A DNA stretch of 64,000 nucleotides from Gigantopelta aegis (taxonomy: Eukaryota > Mollusca > Gastropoda > Neomphalida > Peltospiridae), in assembly GCF_016097555.1 (NCBI RefSeq), contig NC_054708.1:1678382-1742381 (forward strand), given 5' to 3'. The position numbers were made by a program, and so were the translations under genes. The number at the start of each line of letters is the position of its first letter. Position 1 is the first letter of the stretch. Below the pieces are notes generated by a model. The model was given only the letters and a program-made list of their open reading frames with translations, ran no database searches and was not told the origin of the DNA. Shown here one piece after another: positions 1 to 13,740 of this stretch.

Positions 1-670
1 TGTATTTGATAGATATGAATGTGGTATTTGATGGATATGAATGTTGTATTTGATGGATATGAATGTGGTATTTGATGGGTATGAATGTGGTATTTTATGG
101 ACATGAATATGGTATTTGATGGACATGTATTTGATGGATATGAATGTGGTATTTGATGGGTATGAATGTGGTATTTTATGGACATGAATATGGTATTTGA
201 TGGACATGTATTTGATGGATATGAATGTGGTATTTGATGGACATGTATTTGATGGACATGATTGTGGTATTTGATGGGTATGAATGTTGTATTTGATGGA
301 CATGAATATGGTATTTGATGGACATGAATATTGTATTTGATGGACATGTATTTGATGGATATGAATGTTGTATTTGATGGGTGTGAATGTTGTATTTGAT
401 AGACATGAATGTGGTATTTGATGGATATGAATGTTGTATTTGATGGATATGAAATTTGTATTTGATGGGCATGAATGTGGTATTTGATGGATGTGAATGT
501 TGTATTTGATGGATGTGAATGTTGTATTTGATGGATGTGAATGTGGTATTTGATGGATGTGAATGTGGTATTTGATGGATATGAATGTGGTATTTGATTG
601 ATATGAATGTTGTATTTTATGGATATCAATGTGGTATTTGATGGATATCAATGTGGTGTTAGATATATAT
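1..670. repeat. 22-bp minisatellite
   Basis: Tandem units of about 22 bp, core TATTTGATGGATATGAATGT with GTG/TTG and ATA/GTA/ACA variants. Some units lack the inner part. The array runs from the window edge to about 670, where it decays. No gene is visible in it. Confidence 0.9.
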
Positions 671-1124
671 GAAGCTGGGAGTTGTTCCGTCTCAGTAGAA
701 ACAAAGGGACGTGGATGAAGACGGAAGATTCCACAAAATGTCTATGTAGGTCAAGACGAAAACGAATGGACTACAGCAGCATTGGTTTGCAGAAATCACA
801 TTTTTGGGACTAAATTTTTTTTTGTGTTTTTCAAGGAACATGCCGGGGAAAAAATAAGGTAGTGTATAGGTTTTTTTAGCTTTTTTCTTTTCTTTTAGCT
901 GTTGTTAGTGTTAATTACATTCAACTTTACGAGTCCAGATTAAATGTTATGTATGTACTATTCCTACCTACGTGTATATAAATGTTTTTATAAAAACAAT
1001 TTAAGGTCAGCTCTTTTCTTGTAGGTAGGGTCATGTATCCGGAAACATTTTGTTTTTGCTACCAGCCCTACATGAGCTGCAGTCTTGATCACGGTTCATA
1101 CTCTATCTGTTTCGTCTCTGGACG
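671..1124. other. non-repetitive spacer, nothing recognised
   Basis: AT-rich sequence between two minisatellites. I see no coding exon, tRNA or transposon end. The last 30 bases grade into the following 33-bp array. Confidence 0.6.
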
Positions 1125-4100
1125 TTTCGTACATACTACCATTTTATACCCTAGACGTTTCGTACACACTACCATTTTATACCCTGGACGTTTCGTACAC
1201 ACTACCATTTTATACCCTGGACATTTCGTACACACTACCATTTTATACCCTGGACGTTTCGTACACACCTCCATTTTATACCCTGGACGTTTCGTACACA
1301 CCTCCATTTTATACCTGGACATTTCGTACACACCTCCATTTTATACTCTGGACGTTTCGTACACACTACTATTTTATACCCTGGACGTTTCGTACACACT
1401 ACCATTTTATACCCTGGACGTTTCGTACACACCTCCATTTTATACCCTGAACGTTTCGTACACACCTCCATTTTATACCCTGGACGTTTCGTACACACCA
1501 CCATTTTATACCCTGGACGTTTCGTACACACCTCCATTTTATACCCTGGACGTTTCGTACACACTACTATTTTATACCTAGACGTTTCGTACACACCTCC
1601 ATTTTATACCCTGGACGTTTCGTACACACTACTATTTTATACCCTGGACGTTTCGTACACACTACCATTTTATACCCTGGACGTTTCGTACACACCTCCA
1701 TTTTATACCCTGGACGTTTCGTACACACTACTATTTTATACCCTGGACGTTTCGTACACACTACTATTTTATACCCTGGACGTTTCGTACACACTACTAT
1801 TTTATACTCTGGACGTTTCGTACACACTACTATTTTATACCCTGGACGTTTCGTACACACTACTATTTTATACCTAGACGTTTCGTACACACTACTATTT
1901 TATACCCTGGACGTTTCGTACACACTACTATTTTATACCCTGGACGTTTCGTACACACTACTATTTTATACCCTGGACGTTTCGTACACACTACTATTTT
2001 ATACCCTGGACGTTTCGTACACACTACTATTTTATACCCTGGACGTTTCGTACACACTACTATTTTATACCCTGGACGTTTCGTACACACTACTATTTTA
2101 TACCCTGGACGTTTCGTACACACTACTATTTTATACCCTGGACGTTTCGTACACACTACTATTTTATACCCTGGACGTTTCGTACACACTACTATTCTAT
2201 ACTACCCTGGACGTTTCGTACACACTACTACGTTTTATACCCTGGACGTTTCGTACACACTACCATTTTATACCCTGAACGTTTCGTACACACTACTATT
2301 TTATACCTAGACGTTTCGTACACACTACTATTTTATACCCTGGACGTTTCATACACACCTCCATTTTATACCCTGAACGTTTCGTACACACTACTATTTT
2401 ATACCCTGGACGTTTCGTACACACTACTATTTTATACCTAGACGTTTCGTACACACTACTATTTTATACCCTGGACGTTTCATACACACCACCATTTTAT
2501 ACCCTGAACGTTTCGTACACACTACTATTTTATACCCTGAACGTTTCGTACACACTACTATTTTATACCCTGGACGTTTCGTACACACTACTATTTTATA
2601 CTCTGGACGTTTCGTACACACTACTATTTTATACCCTGGACGTTTCGTACACACTACCATTTTATACCCTGGACGTTTCGTACACACTACTATTTTATAC
2701 CTAGACGTTTCGTACACACTACTATTTTATACCCTGGACGTTTCATACACACCTCCATTTTATACCCTGAACGTTTCGTACACACTACTATTTTATACCC
2801 TGGACGTTTCGTACACACTACTATTTTATACCTAGACGTTTCGTTCACACTACTATTTTATACCCTGGACGTTTCATACACACCACCATTTTATACCCTG
2901 AACGTTTCGTACACACTACTATTTTATACCCTGAACGTTTCGTACACACTACTATTTTATACCCTGGACGTTTCGTACACACTACTATTTTATACTCTGG
3001 ACGTTTCGTACACACTACTATTTTATACCCTGGACGTTTCGTACACACTACCATTTTATACCCTGGACGTTTCGTACACACTACCATTTTATAACGTGGA
3101 CGTTTCGTACACACTACTATTTTATACCCTGGACGTTTCGTACACACTACCATTTTATACCCTGGACGTTTCGTACACACTACTATTTTATACCCTGGAC
3201 GTTTCGTACACACTACCATTTTATACCCTGGACGTTTCGTACACACTACTATTTTATACCCTGGACGTTTCGTACACACTACTATTTTATACCCTGGACG
3301 TTTCGTACACACTACCATTTTATACTCTGGACGTTTCGTACACACTACCATTTTATACCCTGGACGTTTCGTACACACTACCATTTTATACCCTGGACGT
3401 TTCGTACACACTACTATTTTATACCCTGGACGTTTCGTACACACTACTATTTTATACCCTGGACGTTTCGTACACACTACCATTTTATACCCTGGACGTT
3501 TCGTACACACTACCATTTTATACCCTGGACGTTTCGTACACACTACTATTTTATACCCTGGACGTTTCGTACACACTACCATTTTATACTCTGGACGTTT
3601 CGTACACACTACCATTTTATACCCTGGACGTTTCGTACACACTACCATTTTATACCCTGGACGTTTCGTACACACTACCATTTTATACCCTGGACGTTTC
3701 GTACACACTACCATTTTATACCCTGGACGTTTCGTACACACTACTATTTTATACCCTGGACGTTTCGTACACACTACCATTTTATACTCTGGACGTTTCG
3801 TACACACTACTATTTTATACCCTGGACGTTTCGTACACACTACCATTTTATACCCTGGACGTTTCGTACACACTACCATTTTATACCCTGGACGTTTCGT
3901 ACACACCTCCATTTTATACCCTGGACGTTTCGTACACACTACTATTTTATACCCTGGACGTTTCGTACACACTACCATTTTATACCCTGGACGTTTCGTA
4001 CACACTACCATTTTATAACGTGGACGTTTCGTACACACTACTATTTTATACCCTGGACGTTTCGTACACACTACAATTTTATACCCTGGACGTTTCGTAC

Positions 4101-4950
4101 ACACTACTATTTTATACCCTGGACGTTTCGTACACACTACCATTTTATACCCTGGACGTTTCGTACACACTACTATTTTATACCCTGGACGTTTCGTACA
4201 CACTACTATTTTATACCCTGGACGTTTCGTACACACTACCATTTTATACTCTGGACGTTTCGTACACACTACCATTTTATACCCTGGACGTTTCGTACAC
4301 ACTACCATTTTATACCCTGGACGTTTCGTACACACTACTATTTTATACCCTGGACGTTTCGTACACACTACTATTTTATACCCTGGACGTTTCGTACACA
4401 CTACCATTTTATACCCTGGACGTTTCGTACACACTACCATTTTATACCCTGGACGTTTCGTACACACTACTATTTTATACCCTGGACGTTTCGTACACAC
4501 TACCATTTTATACTCTGGACGTTTCGTACACACTACCATTTTATACCCTGGACGTTTCGTACACACTACCATTTTATACCCTGGACGTTTCGTACACACT
4601 ACCATTTTATACCCTGGACGTTTCGTACACACTACCATTTTATACCTTGGACGTTTCGTACACACTACTATTTTATACCCTGGACGTTTCGTACACACTA
4701 CCATTTTATACTCTGGACGTTTCGTACACACTACTATTTTATACCCTGGACGTTTCGTACACACTACCATTTTATACCCTGGACGTTTCGTACACACTAC
4801 CATTTTATACCCTGGACGTTTCGTACACACCTCCATTTTATACCCTGGACGTTTCGTACACACTACTATTTTATACCCTGGACGTTTCGTACACACTACT
4901 ATTTTATACCTAGACGTTTCGTACACACTACCATTTTATTTTATACTCTG
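1125..4950. repeat. 33-bp minisatellite with higher-order structure
   Basis: About 116 units of 33 bp, core CTGGACGTTTCGTACACAC followed by TACYATTTTATACC. Variants (ACCTCC for CTACCA, CTAGACG, CTGAACG) recur in the same order. A rare AACGTGGACG variant occurs at about 3093 and again 924 bp later, which is exactly 28 units, so whole blocks were duplicated. Because 33 is a multiple of three, long open frames appear on both strands (for example 2845-4926 minus and 3096-4913 plus). They encode only an 11-residue repeat and are judged non-genic. The array ends abruptly against LINE copy 1. Confidence 0.93.
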
Positions 4951-6018
4951 GACGTATATTTTTGATTGCTTTCAACAACACATATGTTCTGAAGATTTTA
5001 ATATTATTTCAGGAGATTATAATGAATAATTTAGAAGTCCACAAAGATTCAGAGTATTTAGTCAAAATTGTAATTTAGTTGATATATGGAGATATAAGCA
5101 TCCAGATAAAAGATCTTATACCAGAAGTCAAGTTGTTGAAGGCAACTTAAAACAAAGCAGAATAGATTCTATGTTTTGTAGTAGATTAATGATTCATAAT
5201 GTTGTTACTTGTTATATTAAACATACTACTTTTAGTGATCATAGTTTTGTATGTATTAGAATTGATATGTCAGAGGTAGAAAGAGGACCTGGGGTATGGA
5301 TTTTTAATAATACATTACTCAAGGATCTAGAATTGAATAGCAAAATTACAGAGATCTTAGTACAGGCTAATAGTGATCCTCTTATTAATAATAATATTCT
5401 GATATGGTGGGACACTTTAAAATATAAAATAAAAAAAGGTGATAGGGATTTTTCCATCAAGAAACATCAAATGGAAAACAAAATTTATTGGGATTTACAT
5501 AAAAAATTGGAAAGAGAATATAATTTGGCCTCTAAATATAATAATTATGATTATACTTTAATTTATGAATTAAAAGAAAAAAAATTAATTAATGAAGAAA
5601 ATAAATGTTATGGTGCTATTCTAAGATCAAAGTCAAGCTGGGCATTAGATTCTGATAAAAATACAAGTTATTTTTTAAATTTGGAAAAACATAAACAAAA
5701 TAAAAATACTGTTAAAGAATTAATTTTAAATGATGGAACCATTGTTAATGGAACTTTACCTATTTTAGAAGAAGTTCGATTTTATTCAAATTTGTATAAG
5801 AAAGAAGAAATTGATCAAAAGGAGAAAGATAACATATTAGATTTAATTAATAATAATATTTCACAAGAAGATAAAAATAATTGTGATGATAATTTAATTC
5901 TTAAAGAATTATATAATGCCTTAAAAGGTATGTCTAGAAACAAATACCCTGGTTTAGATGGATTAACTGTTGAATTTTATCTTTATTTTTGGAAGGACAT
6001 TTGTCCATTATTTTTTTA
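4951..6018 (+). pseudogene. LINE copy 1 ORF2, endonuclease end and RT N-terminus
   Basis: Endonuclease remnant with an early in-frame stop just after GDYNE, then an open stretch 5171-6019. That stretch carries the conserved linker (GPGVWIFNN, CYGAILRSK, DSDKNTSYFLNLEK) and the first RT block (KYPGLDGLTVEFYLYFW). It loses frame by one base in the T-run where the 75-bp array starts. It aligns by eye along its whole length with 23600-24420 of LINE copy 2, at roughly 45 percent of residues. Confidence 0.82.
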
Positions 6019-9000
6019 AGTTGTTAAAGATATTGAAGATAAGGGTGAATTATCAAGCACCATGAAGCGGGGTGTTATTTCATTATGTTTTAAAGTTGTT
6101 AAAGATATTGAAGATAAGGGTGAATTGTCAAGCACCATGAAGCGGGGTGTTATTTCATTATGTTTTAAAGTTGTTAAAGATATTGAAGATAAGGGTGAAT
6201 TGTCAAGAACCATGAAGCGGGGTGTTATTTCATTATGTTTTAAGTTGTTAAAGATATTGAAGATAAGGGTGAATTGTCAAGCACCATGAAGCGGGGTGTT
6301 ATTTCATTATGTTTTAAAGTTGTTAAAGATATTGAAGATAAGGGTGAATTGTCAAGAACCATGAAGCGGGGTGTTATTTCATTATGTTTTAAAGTTGTTA
6401 AAGATATTGAAGATAAGGGTGAATTGTCAAGCACCATGAAGATGGGGTGTTATGTTTTAAAGTTGTTAAAGATATTGAAGATAAGGGTGAATTGTCAAGC
6501 ACCATGAAGCGGGGTGTTATTTCATTATGTTTTAAAGTTGTTAAAGATATTGAAGATAAGGGTGAATTGTCAAGCACCATGAAGCGGGGTGTTATTTCAT
6601 TATGTTTTAAAGTTGTTAAAGATATTGAAGATAAGGGTGAATTGTCAAGCACCATGAAGTGGGGTGTTATTTCATTATGTTTTAAAGTTGTTAAAGATAT
6701 TGAAGATAAGGGTGAATTGTCAAGCACCATGAAGCGGGGTGTTATTTCATTATGTTTTAAAGTTGTTAAAGATATTGAAGATAAGGGTGAATTGTCAAGC
6801 ACCATGAAGCGGGGTGTTATTTCATTATGTTTTAAAGTTGTTAAAGATATTGAAGATAAGGGTGAATTGTCAAGAACCATGAAGCGGGGTGTTATTTCAT
6901 TATGTTTTAAAGTTGTTAAAGATATTGAAGATAAGGGTGAATTGTCAAGCACCATGAAGATGGGGTGTTATTTCATTATGTTTTAAGTTGTTAAAGATAT
7001 TGAAGATAAGGGTGAATTGTCAAGCACCATGAAGCGGGGGTGTTATTTCATTATGTTTTAAGTTGTTAAAGATATTGAAGATAAGGGTGAATTGTCAAGA
7101 ACCATGAAGCGGGGTGTTATTTCATTATGTTTTAAAGTTGTTAAAGATATTGAAGATAAGGGTGAATTGTCAAGCACCATGAAGCGGGGTGTTATTTCAT
7201 TATGTTTTAAAGTTGTTAAAGATATTGAAGATAAGGGTGAATTGTCAAGCACCTTGAAGCGGGGTGTTATTTCATTATGTTTTAAAGTTGTTAAAGATAT
7301 TGAAGATAAGGGTGAATTGTCAAGCACCATGAAGCGGGGTGTTATTTCATTATGTTTTAAAGTTGTTAAAGATATTGAAGATAAGGGTGCATTGTCAAGC
7401 ACCATGAAGCGAGGTGTTATTTCATTATGTTTTAAAGTTGTTAAAGATATTGAAGATAAAGGTGAATTGTCAAGCACCATGAAGCGGGGTGTTATTTCAT
7501 TATGTTTTAAAGTTGTTAAAGATATTGAAGATAAGGGTGAATTGTCAAGAACCATGAAGCGGGGTGTTATTTCATTATGTTTTAAAGTTGTTAAAGATAT
7601 TGAAGATAAGGGTGAATTGTCAAGCACCATGAAGATGGGGTGTTATTTCATTATGTTTTAAGTTGTTAAAGATATTGAAGATAAGGGTGAATTGTCAAGC
7701 ACCATGAAGCGGGGGTGTTATTTCATTATGTTTTAAGTTGTTAAAGATATTGAAGATAAGGGTGAATTGTCAAGAACCATGAAGCGGGGTGTTATTTCAT
7801 TATGTTTTAAAGTTGTTAAAGATATTGAAGATAAGGGTGAATTGTCAAGCACCATGAAGCGGGGTGTTATTTCATTATGTTTTAAAGTTGTTAAAGATAT
7901 TGAAGATAAGGGTGAATTGTCAAGCACCATGAAGCGGGGTGTTATTTCATTATGTTTTAAAGTTGTTAAAGATATTGAAGATAAGGGTGAATTGTCAAGC
8001 ACCATGAAGCGGGGTGTTATTTCATTATGTTTTAAGTTGTTAAAGATATTGAAGATAAAGGTGAATTGTCAAGCACCATGAAGCGGGGTGTTATTTCATT
8101 ATGTTTTAAAGTTGTTAAAGATATTGAAGATAAGGGTGAATTGTCAAGCACCATGAAGCGGGGTGTTATTTCATTATGTTTTAAAGTTGTTAAAGATATT
8201 GAAGATAAGGGTGAATTGTCAAGCACCATGAAGCGGGGTGTTATTTCATTATGTTTTTAAGTTGTTAAAGATATTGAAGATAAGGGTGAATTGTCAAGCA
8301 CCATGAAGCGGGGTGTTATTTCATTATGTTTTAAAGTTGTTAAAGATATTGAAGATAAGGGTGAATTGTCAAGCACCATGAAGCGGGGTGTTATTTCATT
8401 ATGTTTTAAAGTTGTTAAAGATATTGAAGATAAGGGTGAATTGTCAAGCACCATGAAGATGGGGTGTTATTTCATTATGTTTTAAAGTTGTTAAAGATAT
8501 TGAAGATAAGGGTGAATTGTCAAGCACCATGAAGCGGGGTGTTATTTCATTATGTTTTAAAGTTGTTAAAGATATTGAAGATAAGGGTGAATTGTCAAGC
8601 ACCATGAAGCGGGGTGTTATTTCATTATGTTTTAAAGTTGTTAAAGATATTGAAGATAAGGGTGAATTGTCAAGCACCATGAAGCGGGGTGTTATTTCAT
8701 TATGTTTTAAAGTTGTTAAAGATATTGAAGATAAGGGTGAATTGTCAAGCACCATGAAGCGGGGTGTTATTTCATTATGTTTTAAAGTTGTTAAAGATAT
8801 TGAAGATAAGGGTGAATTGTCAAGCACCATGAAGCGGGGTGTTATTTCATTATGTTTTAAAGTTGTTAAAGATATTGAAGATAAAGGTGAATTGTCAAGC
8901 ACCATGAAGCGGGGTGTTATTTCATTATGTTTTAAAGTTGTTAAAGATATTGAAGATAAGGGTGAATTGTCAAGCACCATGAAGCGGGGTGTTATTTCAT

Positions 9001-12000
9001 TATGTTTTAAAGTTGTTAAAGATATTGAAGATAAGGGTGAATTGTCAAGCACCATGAAGCGGGGTGTTATTTCATTATGTTTTAAAGTTGTTAAAGATAT
9101 TGAAGATAAGGGTGAATTGTCAAGCACCATGAAGCGGGGTGTTATTTCATTATGTTTTAAAGTTGTTAAAGATATTGAAGATAAGGGTGAATTGTCAAGC
9201 ACCATGAAGCGGGGTGTTATTTCATTATGTTTTAAAGTTGTTAAAGATATTGAAGATAAGGGTGAATTGTCAAGCACCATGAAGCGGGGTGTTATTTCAT
9301 TATGTTTTAAAGTTGTTAAAGATATTGAAGATAAGGGTGAATTGTCAAGCACCATGAAGCGGGGTGTTATTTCATTATGTTTTAAAGTTGTTAAAGATAT
9401 TGAAGATAAGGGTGAATTGTCAAGCACCATGAAGCGGGGTGTTATTTCATTATGTTTTAAAGTTGTTAAAGATATTGAAGATAAGGGTGAATTGTCAAGC
9501 ACCATGAAGCGGGGTGTTATTTCATTATGTTTTAAAGTTGTTAAAGATATTGAAGATAAGGGTGAATTGTCAAGCACCATGAAGCGGGGTGTTATTTCAT
9601 TATGTTTTAAAGTTGTTAAAGATATTGAAGATAAGGGTGAATTGTCAAGAACCATGAAGCGGGGTGTTATTTCATTATGTTTTAAAGTTGTTAAAGATAT
9701 TGAAGATAAGGGTGAATTGTCAAGCACCATGAAGCGGGGTGTTATTTCATTATGTTTTAAAGTTGTTAAAGATATTGAAGATAAGGGTGAATTGTCAAGC
9801 ACCATGAAGCGGGGTGTTATTTCATTATGTTTTAAAGTTGTTAAAGATATTGAAGATAAGGGTGAATTGTCAAGCACCATGAAGCGGGGTGTTATTTCAT
9901 TATGTTTTAAAGTTGTTAAAGATATTGAAGATAAGGGTGAATTGTCAAGCACCATGAAGCGGGGTGTTATTTCATTATGTTTTAAAGTTGTTAAAGATAT
10001 TGAAGATAAGGGTGAATTGTCAAGCACCATGAAGCGGGGTGTTATTTCATTATGTTTTAAAGTTGTTAAAGATATTGAAGATAAAGGTGAATTGTCAAGC
10101 ACCATGAAGCGGGGTGTTATTTCATTATGTTTTAAAGTTGTTAAAGATATTGAAGATAAGGGTGAATTGTCAAGCACCATGAAGCGGGGTGTTATTTCAT
10201 TATGTTTTAAAGTTGTTAAAGATATTGAAGATAAGGGTGAATTGTCAAGCACCATGAAGCGGGGTGTTATTTCATTATGTTTTAAAGTTGTTAAAGATAT
10301 TGAAGATAAGGGTGAATTGTCAAGCACCATGAAGCGGGGTGTTATTTCATTATGTTTTAAAGTTGTTAAAGATATTGAAGATAAGGGTGAATTGTCAAGC
10401 ACCATGAAGCGGGGTGTTATTTCATTATGTTTTAAAGTTGTTAAAGATATTGAAGATAAGGGTGAATTGTCAAGCACCATGAAGCGGGGTGTTATTTCAT
10501 TATGTTTTAAAGTTGTTAAAGATATTGAAGATAAGGGTGAATTGTCAAGCACCATGAAGCGGGGTGTTATTTCATTATGTTTTAAAGTTGTTAAAGATAT
10601 TGAAGATAAGGGTGAATTGTCAAGCACCATGAAGCGGGGTGTTATTTCATTATGTTTTAAAGTTGTTAAAGATATTGAAGATAAGGGTGAATTGTCAAGC
10701 ACCATGAAGCGGGGTGTTATTTCATTATGTTTTAAAGTTGTTAAAGATATTGAAGATAAGGGTGAATTGTCAAGCACCATGAAGCGGGGTGTTATTTCAT
10801 TATGTTTTAAAGTTGTTAAAGATATTGAAGATAAGGGTGAATTGTCAAGCACCATGAAGCGGGGTGTTATTTCATTATGTTTTAAAGTTGTTAAAGATAT
10901 TGAAGATAAAGGTGAATTGTCAAGCACCATGAAGCGGGGTGTTATTTCATTATGTTTTAAAGTTGTTAAAGATATTGAAGATAAGGGTGAATTGTCAAGC
11001 ACCATGAAGCGGGGTGTTATTTCATTATGTTTTAAAGTTGTTAAAGATATTGAAGATAAGGGTGAATTGTCAAGCACCATGAAGCGGGGTGTTATTTCAT
11101 TATGTTTTAAAGTTGTTAAAGATATTGAAGATAAGGGTGAATTGTCAAGCACCATGAAGCGGGGTGTTATTTCATTATGTTTTAAAGTTGTTAAAGATAT
11201 TGAAGATAAGGGTGAATTGTCAAGCACCATGAAGCGGGGTGTTATTTCATTATGTTTTAAAGTTGTTAAAGATATTGAAGATAAGGGTGAATTGTCAAGC
11301 ACCATGAAGCGGGGTGTTATTTCATTATGTTTTAAAGTTGTTAAAGATATTGAAGATAAGGGTGAATTGTCAAGCACCATGAAGCGGGGTGTTATTTCAT
11401 TATGTTTTAAAGTTGTTAAAGATATTGAAGATAAGGGTGAATTGTCAAGCACCATGAAGCGGGGTGTTATTTCATTATGTTTTAAAGTTGTTAAAGATAT
11501 TGAAGATAAGGGTGAATTGTCAAGCACCATGAAGCGGGGTGTTATTTCATTATGTTTTAAAGTTGTTAAAGATATTGAAGTTATTTCATTATAAGGGTGA
11601 ATTGTCAAGCACCATGAAGCGGGGTGTTATTTCATTATGTTTTAAAGTTGTTAAAGATATTGAAGATAAGGGTGAATTGTCAAGCACCATGAAGCGGGGT
11701 GTTATTTCATTATGTTTTTAAGTTGTTAAAGATATTGAAGATAAGGGTGAATTGTCAAGCACCATGAAGCGGGGTGTTATTTCATTATGTTTTAAAGTTG
11801 TTAAAGATATTGAAGATAAGGGTGAATTGTCAAGCACCATGAAGCGGGGTGTTATTTCATTATGTTTTAAAGTTGTTAAAGATATTGAAGATAAGGGTGA
11901 ATTGTCAAGCACCATGAAGCGGGGTGTTATTTCATTATGTTTTAAAGTTGTTAAAGATATTGAAGATAAGGGTGAATTGTCAAGCACCATGAAGCGGGGT

Positions 12001-13740
12001 GTTATTTCATTATGTTTTAAAGTTGTTAAAGATATTGAAGATAAGGGTGAATTGTCAAGCACCATGAAGCGGGGTGTTATTTCATTATGTTTTAAAGTTG
12101 TTAAAGATATTGAAGATAAGGGTGAATTGTCAAGCACCATGAAGCGGGGTGTTATTTCATTATGTTTTAAAGTTGTTAAAGATATTGAAGATAAGGGTGA
12201 ATTGTCAAGCACCATGAAGCGGGGTGTTATTTCATTATGTTTTAAAGTTGTTAAAGATATTGAAGATAAGGGTGAATTGTCAAGCACCATGAAGCGGGGT
12301 GTTATTTCATTATGTTTTAAAGTTGTTAAAGATATTGAAGATAAGGGTGAATTGTCAAGAACCATGAAGCGGGGTGTTATTTCATTATGTTTTAAAGTTG
12401 TTAAAGATATTGAAGATAAGGGTGAATTGTCAAGCACCATGAAGATGGGGTGTTATTTCATTATGTTTTAAGTTGTTAAAGATATTGAAGATAAGGGTGA
12501 ATTGTCAAGCACCATGAAGCGGGGTGTTATTTCATTATGTTTTAAAGTTGTTAAAGATATTGAAGATAAAGGTGAATTGTCAAGCACCATGAAGCGGGGT
12601 GTTATTTCATTATGTTTTAAAGTTGTTAAAGATATTGAAGATAAGGGTGAATTGTCAAGCACCATGAAGCGGGGTGTTATTTCATTATGTTTTAAGTTGT
12701 TAAAGATATTGAAGATAAAGGTGAATTGTCAAGCACCATGAAGCGGGGTGTTATTTCATTATGTTTTAAAGTTGTTAAAGATATTGAAGATAAGGGTGAA
12801 TTGTCAAGCACCATGAAGCGGGGTGTTATTTCATTATGTTTTAAAGTTGTTAAAGATATTGAAGATAAGGGTGAATTGTCAAGCACCATGAAGCGGGGTG
12901 TTATTTCATTATGTTTTAAAGTTGTTAAAGATATTGAAGATAAGGGTGAATTGTCAAGCACCATGAAGCGGGGTGTTATTTCATTATGTTTTAAAGTTGT
13001 TAAAGATATTGAAGATAAGGGTGAATTGTCAAGAACCATGAAGCGGGGTGTTATTTCATTATGTTTTAAAGTTGTTAAAGATATTGAAGATAAGGGTGAA
13101 TTGTCAAGCACCATGAAGCGGGGTGTTATTTCATTATGTTTTAAAGTTGTTAAAGATATTGAAGATAAGGGTGAATTGTCAAGCACCATGAAGCGGGGTG
13201 TTATTTCATTATGTTTTAAAGTTGTTAAAGATATTGAAGATAAGGGTGAATTGTCAAGCACCATGAAGCGGGGTGTTATTTCATTATGTTTTAAAGTTGT
13301 TAAAGATATTGAAGATAAGGGTGAATTGTCAAGAACCATGAAGCGGGGTGTTATTTCATTATGTTTTAAAGTTGTTAAAGATATTGAAGATAAGGGTGAA
13401 TTGTCAAGAACCATGAAGCGGGGTGTTATTTCATTATGTTTTAAAGTTGTTAAAGATATTGAAGATAAGGGTGAATTGTCAAGCACCATGAAGATGGGGT
13501 GTTATTTCATTATGTTTTAAGTTGTTAAAGATATTGAAGATAAGGGTGAATTGTCAAGCACCATGAAGCGGGGTGTTATTTCATTATGTTTTAAAGTTGT
13601 TAAAGATATTGAAGATAAAGGTGAATTGTCAAGCACCATGAAGCGGGGTGTTATTTCATTATGTTTTAAAGTTGTTAAAGATATTGAAGATAAGGGTGAA
13701 TTGTCAAGCACCATGAAGTGGGGTGTTATTTCATTATTTT
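6012..13740 (+). repeat. 75-bp coding minisatellite inside a LINE reverse transcriptase
   Basis: About 103 tandem units of 75 bp. In the LINE frame each unit encodes 25 residues, starting KVVKDIEDKGEL, continuing SSTMKRGVISL and ending CF. The matching segment occurs once in LINE copy 2 (24421-24495, HLSRSMKKGIISLF), so the unit is an internal piece of RT between the DGLTVEFY block and the PISLLNVDYK block. The block 8517-11540 is almost uniform. Elsewhere AGAACC/AGCACC, ATAAAG and AAGATGGGG variants recur in order, and a 675-bp (9-unit) block is repeated at about 6946 and 7621. Single-base slips in the T-runs break the frame in places. The first and last units are bounded by similar ATTATTTTT-AAG sequences, a plausible slippage seed. 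Confidence 0.95.

Noticed and set aside
2845-4926. 693-codon open frame (minus) and overlapping 605-codon frame (plus)
   Set aside because: Both are read-through of a 33-bp minisatellite whose period is a multiple of three. They give an 11-residue repeat in both directions, with no start context or splice signals.
8444-11608. Open frames over 1000 codons on both strands
   Set aside because: Produced by the 75-bp array. The plus-strand frame is the LINE RT frame of a single repeated segment. The minus-strand one is its shadow.
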